Source: CAYXEN01 sp964464035 (GTDB lineage: Bacteria; Krumholzibacteriota; Krumholzibacteriia; WVZY01). Taken from it: 18,710 nt of DNA. Below, piece by piece: positions 14,434-18,710 of this stretch (positions within the stretch are counted from its first letter, which is position 1; each line of letters opens with the position of its first letter). Where the stretch lies: NCBI GenBank assembly GCA_964464035.1, contig CAYXEN010000054.1, positions 1 to 18,710 of the forward strand. Direction: 5' to 3'. Both the position numbers and the translations under genes were made by a program. The notes beneath the pieces were generated by a model. That model was not told where the DNA came from, did no database searches, and saw only the letters and a list, made by a program, of their open reading frames with translations.

Positions 14434-15708
14434 CTACCAGATCCAGATCAGGCGGAGCTGGAAGTTGTCGTCTTTCAGATCATCCGCACCAGCCATCGGG
14501 TATTCGATCTTCTTCTGGGTGTGCTGGTACTCGGCAATGCACTGGAAACCGTCGTTGAGAGGGACGTTGACGAAAGCGGTTACGCCCCACATCTCGTTCT
14601 TCTCGGTGTCTTTCGACGGATCGAACCAGTCGTAGCGAGCGCCGATCGTCCAGCTGTCGCGCACGTGACCGTCGGCTTCGACGAAGAACCCCTGGCTCTG
14701 GAACGTCGAGTCTCCGGTCGCGTAATTGTCGATACCCAGCTGATAACCACCCTGGATCTCGAGTTGCGGGACGACCACGTAGGATCCATAGAATGCGATC
14801 CTGTGGAAGTTGTTGTCATACGCGTTGGTTGAATCGGCGAACGTGCTGTCGGCCGGATTCTGGAGATCCATCTGTCCGAAGTAGTAGTACACCGAAACGC
14901 CGGACCCATCCTCTTTGAGAGCCTGGTTCAAGAATACTTGAACATCCTTCTGGTTGCTGTTGTAGAAGCCCATGCTCTTCGTGAGATGGCCGCCGGCCGC
15001 AGGGAAGGCCTTTCCCTCCGCCGCATCATAGTACAAGCCGTTGAACAGCGTCACGGATACCGTCGTGTGATCGTAGACATAGGCCGCTTCGACACCTGCT
15101 TGGTCATATCCCCACGGATGGAAATATGTCGATCCCTCCTGGTTGGCTGTCTTCTTCTGGATGAAGGCACGGCTCAGCGAATAAGGCCGATCAGATGCAC
15201 CATAGCCTTCGAAAGGATGGAAGATACCTATCTTACCCGAGAACCAAGCATCAGCCGAGCCATAGCTGAACCTGAAATATGCATTCTCGATCTCGAGAAA
15301 ATCCTCGTTTGCCGCCGAGAGCTCCATCAAGGAACCATAGTATTTCCCGAATGAGCCGGTAAGCGGATAGAGGGTTATTTCATGCAGTTGTAGCTGGTTG
15401 GACGTCTCGGTATTCGTACCGTCATCGCTGTGCTTGACATCGAAACGAGCCTGGATACGGGCGGCGAAGGTATCGCCGAACTTCATTTCCATCTCTTTTC
15501 CGATTTCACCGGGGTCACGGAAGCCGGCTTTGCGGAACTTGTACCCATACTCATTCAGATGCGGGATCGTCGTATGGCACATCGTGCAATCTACGCCATA
15601 CTTCCTGGCGAAGTTGGCCATGGACCACGCCGCCTTCGGAAGCATCATGCCGAAGACGAGCAACAAACCCAACCCTACAAACCCCCGAATCCAACGAGAA
15701 CTAACCAT
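14434..15708 (-). CDS. Monoheme cytochrome c fused to an outer-membrane beta-barrel (Cyc2-like)
   Basis: A 424-aa protein. A Sec signal peptide (RWIRGFVGLGLLLVFGMMLPKAAWS) is followed by one heme c site, CTMCH (C41, C44, H45), within FARKYGVDCTMCH. The next segment, IPHLNEYGYKFRKAGFR, matches the LNxFGxxFxxxGF layout after the heme in fused cytochrome-porins. From about residue 80 on it alternates polar and aromatic residues as in transmembrane strands, and the chain ends in a strand with terminal aromatics (LRLIWIW), a typical barrel-assembly signal. Length and order match Cyc2-type proteins, some of which are outer-membrane iron oxidases. Other heme-barrel families exist, so electron donor or acceptor is unknown. 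ATG 15706-15708 has a strong AAGGAGG (15715-15721). It is monocistronic; no other electron-transfer gene is in the window. Confidence 0.82.
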   Translation of the reverse strand: MVSSRWIRGFVGLGLLLVFGMMLPKAAWSMANFARKYGVDCTMCHTTIPHLNEYGYKFRKAGFRDPGEIGKEMEMKFGDTFAARIQARFDVKHSDDGTNTETSNQLQLHEITLYPLTGSFGKYYGSLMELSAANEDFLEIENAYFRFSYGSADAWFSGKIGIFHPFEGYGASDRPYSLSRAFIQKKTANQEGSTYFHPWGYDQAGVEAAYVYDHTTVSVTLFNGLYYDAAEGKAFPAAGGHLTKSMGFYNSNQKDVQVFLNQALKEDGSGVSVYYYFGQMDLQNPADSTFADSTNAYDNNFHRIAFYGSYVVVPQLEIQGGYQLGIDNYATGDSTFQSQGFFVEADGHVRDSWTIGARYDWFDPSKDTEKNEMWGVTAFVNVPLNDGFQCIAEYQHTQKKIEYPMAGADDLKDDNFQLRLIWIW

Positions 15709-15773
15709 AACATACCTCCTTAGGTATTAGAAAACACCAGCAGAGTAAACTGCAGACAGCCAACATTCGTCTT

Positions 15774-15802
15774 CGAATACTACCTCCCAGGATTTGTGTC
15801 AA
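15774..15802 (-). promoter_or_regulatory. Sigma-70-type promoter of the heme-barrel gene
   Basis: On the minus strand: a perfect TTGACA (15797-15802), a 17-nt spacer and TATTCG (15774-15779). The transcription start is expected near 15767, giving a leader of about 60 nt ending in the AAGGAGG ribosome binding site. Confidence 0.65.
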
Positions 15803-15822
15803 GCAAATTTCAAGGATAAATT

Positions 15823-15853
15823 CCCCGCCTGACCCAGGGGGACCCCGGCGGGG
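15823..15853. repeat. GC-rich hairpin upstream of the heme-barrel promoter
   Basis: Arms CCCCGCC (15823-15829) and GGCGGGG (15847-15853) enclose a G/C-rich loop. It lies directly upstream of the -35 element at 15797. On the minus strand it is followed by GAATTTATCC, a poor T tract. It may be an insulator between the divergent genes or chance in a G-run-rich segment. Confidence 0.3.
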
Positions 15854-15930
15854 GCGGTAGAATCCAGGCAAACCCTTCCCCGGAAAGGCCGCTCAATGCC
15901 CCCGGCCCCAGCCGTGCGGCTTTTCTCCTA

Positions 15931-15957
15931 TATATCAACCCTATATTGTGATATAAC
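15931..15957 (+). promoter_or_regulatory. Extended -10 promoter of the kinase gene, with overlapping inverted repeat
   Basis: TGATATAAC at 15949-15957 is an extended -10 element with no good -35. The inverted repeat TATATCA (15931-15937) / TGATATA (15949-15955), with an 11-nt spacer, covers it, so a bound regulator could compete with polymerase. Transcription should start near 15964 and give a leader of about 58 nt. Confidence 0.45.
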
Positions 15958-16021
15958 GCATTCAACGAATAGCTGATCGCCTGAGCCGGGCCACACCGGC
16001 CGGAGCCCCGGACTATAGCCC

Positions 16022-18710
16022 ATGAAGAAACCACCCAAGAAAAAAGCCGTTTCCCCGACGGGACCATTCCCTTCCCGCTACGAGATTCTGGAAAAGCTCG
16101 GCGAAGGCGGGACAGCCGTCGTCTACAGGGTCCTCGATCACTGGGATGGGACAGAAAAGGCACTCAAGACAATAAAGACCTCTTATCTCGGCGATAGAAA
16201 GGCCATTCTGCGCTTCGAAGACGAGTTTCGTATCCTCCGGGGGCTTCACCACCCGAGCCTCCCGGAGATGTTCGACTACGGCATCAGCGCCGACGGCGCC
16301 AGGTTCCTGGTAATGGAATCCGTACGGGGGAAGCCGCTCGACGAGTATTTCTCATCCAACCATGACACACTTTGGATCCTCATGCATCAGATAGTGGAAG
16401 CGCTCGAGTTCATCCATGAACATGACCTTTTGCATCTGGACCTGAAACCAGGCAACGTCCTCGTTCACGACACCAAGGCCTACGGCGGCGAAGAAAAGCC
16501 CCTCGCCGTGCTGATCGATTTCGGCCTCAGCTACCGGCGGAAAGTAGGAGGGAGGCTGAGCGTCATAGGCACCCCCGGGTACATGGCGCCCGAAATAATA
16601 GCAGGCGAAGAGCGCGTCACGAGGGCGGCCGACTACTACAGCCTCGGCGTCACGCTCTACGAGCTCATCGAGGGCCGACTGCCGTTTCGGGGCGGCGTGG
16701 AAGAAGTGTTGAGGGCGCATCTATACGAGGATGTGAGGTTCAGCCGGGAGAAAATCGAGTTCGCGGAGCTCTATCCGAGGATCAGGGCGCTCATGTCCAA
16801 GGACGCGAGGGCGAGATTGGAAGCATTCGAGGACTTCAGGCGGAGCCTGTCTGCGAGGGTGGCGGGGGAAACGGCATCGCTCGAGCGTGCTTATGCCCTG
16901 GGTTACGTCGAGTCCATGGGACTCGTCGGCAAGAAAGAGTTGTGGAACCGGCTGAGTTCATGGCTGGAAGGCTTGAGCGGCGAGCTCGAGAGGAGACGGG
17001 GGCGAAAAGAACCCGGCGAGGATAAAGGCGTTCCATCGGCCGGCTCTGAGGTGGTCTACCCGGGCGAGGGCACGTCGGGAGGCGATCTCGAGGCGCCGAG
17101 CAAGAGGAAGACCGTTCCGATAGACATGTCCGAGTATGTCTCCCGGAAACGCTCATCTAGTGAAGAATATATGAAGGAGGTGCTGCCCGAATCCTTGAAA
17201 GACGAAAAGCCCCATCTCCAGCGGTCCATATCAATGAGGCCCGTGCGCGATCTGCCCCGTTTGATCGCGCTCTGCGGGCCCAGCGGCAGCGGGAAGAGCT
17301 TTCTCCTGGACACACTCAGGGGGGAATGCCTGCTCAAGGGCATGTCCGTTGTCCAGCTTGGGCAAGGGGGAGATTACGAGAGGCTGGTAGGCGAGGAGAC
17401 AAGCTACCCGGATGGAGAGTATCCAGGACTTGGGCACCGCTTCCCCACTTCCGCCGGAGCCGCGACAGCAAGGGGCAAGGGCCGGAGAGCGGCACTCCCC
17501 GGGAGACCGTCCGGGGCGCCCTCTCGTGCGGTCGATCCGCATTCGATCATCATAGATCGCTTCGTCCGTGGATGGGACCGGCTCGAACTGGAAGGCAGCC
17601 GCCGTGGTGTAGTCCTGATGATCGATGGGTTCGAGCAACTCGAGGCGGAGGTGGTCGAGTTCATCGAGTACCTGGCGAAGCGCATCGAGTTCATGATAGA
17701 CGAGGACAAGGAACCCGGCATATTCCTAGTAGTCTCAGGGCGCAAGCCTTCGTTGCGAAGGGACCTCGGCCGGATCTTTCCCAAGGGGGAAAAATCCGAG
17801 GAGCTGGTCCTGCCGCTTCCGGGAAGGGACGACGTGGAGGGCATACTGGCGCGCTTTCACGGGCACATGGCCGGAGTGGACGAGCGCAAGAGGCTGGCGG
17901 ATTTCCTGGCCAAGCACATGGAGAGTTCGGGAGCGCTCATGGGAGCGCTTCGCGAGGCAATAGTCACGGGTGAGCTGAAGCGCGAGGGAGGAATATGGAG
18001 CTTCATACCGGCCACGCGCACCGAGAGGGCCCGTGATCGGGGCGGTACGGACTATTATCGTACCCTCTTCGAAGAACTCGATGCATGTGAAAAAGAGCTC
18101 ATAGCCTGGCTCTGTTCCAACCGGGGATTCATCGCGATGGACGAGCTCGGCAGGATAAGCGGGATTGCGGAAAAAGAGCTCGAGCTGTCCTTGGAGCGGA
18201 TGAGGCCTTTTCGCGTGATCGAGAGACGGGAGGAAAGTCGAGGCGAGAAATTGGGGATCGTGACTGAGGTGGTACGAGGAGCCTTCTACAAGACCCTGAG
18301 CTCGCAGGAGAGAAAGCGGATACACCAAGCTTACATTGATCACTATGAGAAATCACTCGCCACGACCGAGTGCAGGCTGGCGGAAATCGGGGGACGCAAA
18401 GGGCGCGGGGCCGGGGAGAGGCCCAAGCGCTCGCGCGGAACGTCCGGCCTGAGGACTCTCGAGGGGGAGGAGGGAAAGCTGCAAGAGCTCGAGAGGATCT
18501 ACGAGATACTGGCGTTTCATCATGAGCGTTTGGGGCGTAAGAGAGAGTCGCTGCTCATGCACATCAAGGCTCTGAAGCTTCTCAAGCTCGAGAGGGATGT
18601 ATTCGGGATGAGGAGGATTTGCGCGGAGGGGATAAGGCTGGCGAGATCTCTTCGGGGAAAGAAATGGAAGGATAGGAAATGGCATATAGAGAGGTATTTC
18701 ATCAAGGAGC
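16022..18710 (+). CDS. Ser/Thr protein kinase-STAND/AAA ATPase fusion with helical repeats (3' end beyond window)
   Basis: The frame is open for 896 codons to the window end. The start ATG follows an in-frame TAG by one codon; the ribosome binding site is weak (GGAG about 15 nt upstream). The kinase domain (about 20-275) has the Gly loop LGEGGTAVVY, Lys49, probable helix-C Glu68, catalytic loop HLDLKPGN (H138, D140), DFG 166-168 and GTPGYMAPE. Arg before the catalytic Asp is replaced by Leu139, making it a non-RD kinase. A linker with Ser/Thr-rich basic patches (about 330-405) leads to an NTPase with Walker A GPSGSGKS (419-426) and Walker B VVLMIDGFEQ (D535), then a winged-helix-like segment (FEELDACEKELIAWL onward) and a TPR-like helical tail. 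No membrane helix is visible. The architecture resembles large predicted kinase-ATPase signalling proteins; target unknown. Confidence 0.88.
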   Translation, partial: MKKPPKKKAVSPTGPFPSRYEILEKLGEGGTAVVYRVLDHWDGTEKALKTIKTSYLGDRKAILRFEDEFRILRGLHHPSLPEMFDYGISADGARFLVMESVRGKPLDEYFSSNHDTLWILMHQIVEALEFIHEHDLLHLDLKPGNVLVHDTKAYGGEEKPLAVLIDFGLSYRRKVGGRLSVIGTPGYMAPEIIAGEERVTRAADYYSLGVTLYELIEGRLPFRGGVEEVLRAHLYEDVRFSREKIEFAELYPRIRALMSKDARARLEAFEDFRRSLSARVAGETASLERAYALGYVESMGLVGKKELWNRLSSWLEGLSGELERRRGRKEPGEDKGVPSAGSEVVYPGEGTSGGDLEAPSKRKTVPIDMSEYVSRKRSSSEEYMKEVLPESLKDEKPHLQRSISMRPVRDLPRLIALCGPSGSGKSFLLDTLRGECLLKGMSVVQLGQGGDYERLVGEETSYPDGEYPGLGHRFPTSAGAATARGKGRRAALPGRPSGAPSRAVDPHSIIIDRFVRGWDRLELEGSRRGVVLMIDGFEQLEAEVVEFIEYLAKRIEFMIDEDKEPGIFLVVSGRKPSLRRDLGRIFPKGEKSEELVLPLPGRDDVEGILARFHGHMAGVDERKRLADFLAKHMESSGALMGALREAIVTGELKREGGIWSFIPATRTERARDRGGTDYYRTLFEELDACEKELIAWLCSNRGFIAMDELGRISGIAEKELELSLERMRPFRVIERREESRGEKLGIVTEVVRGAFYKTLSSQERKRIHQAYIDHYEKSLATTECRLAEIGGRKGRGAGERPKRSRGTSGLRTLEGEEGKLQELERIYEILAFHHERLGRKRESLLMHIKALKLLKLERDVFGMRRICAEGIRLARSLRGKKWKDRKWHIERYFIKE

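Noticed and set aside
15810..16163. Minus-strand frame of 117 codons upstream of the heme-barrel gene
   Set aside because: It overlaps the kinase start and both promoters, has a low-complexity Arg/Ser/Pro translation and no family match.

Overview
The window is 18.7 kb of bacterial DNA, mostly moderately GC-rich, with frequent AGG/AGA (Arg) and ATA (Ile) codons in the long genes. Three traits suggest a Gram-negative lineage of the wider FCB/candidate-phylum type (Eisenbacteria, Krumholzibacteriota, Zixibacteria or similar). They are a secreted modular protein ending in a FlgD-Ig/type-A-sorting-like domain, an outer-membrane heme-barrel protein, and a Ser/Thr kinase fused to a STAND-type ATPase. 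This placement is inference; no phylogenetic marker beyond a partial tRNA is present. No phage, plasmid or CRISPR locus was seen.

Layout: (1) 1-110 holds the 3' part of an initiator tRNA (CAU) and its intrinsic terminator. (2) 162-1382 holds a leftward gene for a zinc-dependent phospholipase C / S1-P1-nuclease-like protein without a signal peptide. Directly upstream, and in the same frame, is a degraded IS21-type transposase N-terminus. Beyond that lies an orphan second copy of the tRNA terminator hairpin (1433-1472). (3) 1383-1872 is a largely non-coding, AT-richer stretch with several inverted repeats and a good sigma-70-type promoter, leading into a hybrid PAS histidine kinase with a C-terminal receiver (1873-3528). 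(4) A leftward pair follows: a large Asp-box beta-propeller secreted protein (4372-7515), then a MarC-family membrane protein (3659-4306) that appears to lack a standard start codon.

(5) 7721-14323 is a compact rightward operon for a tripartite efflux pump: TetR-family repressor, OprM/NodT-type outer-membrane lipoprotein, HlyD-type periplasmic adaptor and RND inner-membrane pump. It has a strong promoter and a palindromic operator immediately before tetR. Gaps are about 10-15 nt or overlapping, so the whole set is probably autoregulated by TetR. (6) 14370-15802 is a leftward single gene with its own promoter and terminator. It encodes a monoheme cytochrome fused to an outer-membrane beta-barrel (Cyc2-like layout), possibly moving electrons across the outer membrane. 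(7) From 16022 to the window end runs an uninterrupted reading frame for a Ser/Thr kinase-STAND ATPase fusion. It is truncated by the window and has an inverted repeat over its probable promoter.

The most interesting items are the Cyc2-like heme-barrel gene, the kinase-STAND fusion with a non-RD catalytic loop, the MarC gene whose only sensible start is AUA, and the phospholipase islet bounded by two terminator copies that differ by a compensatory base-pair change.
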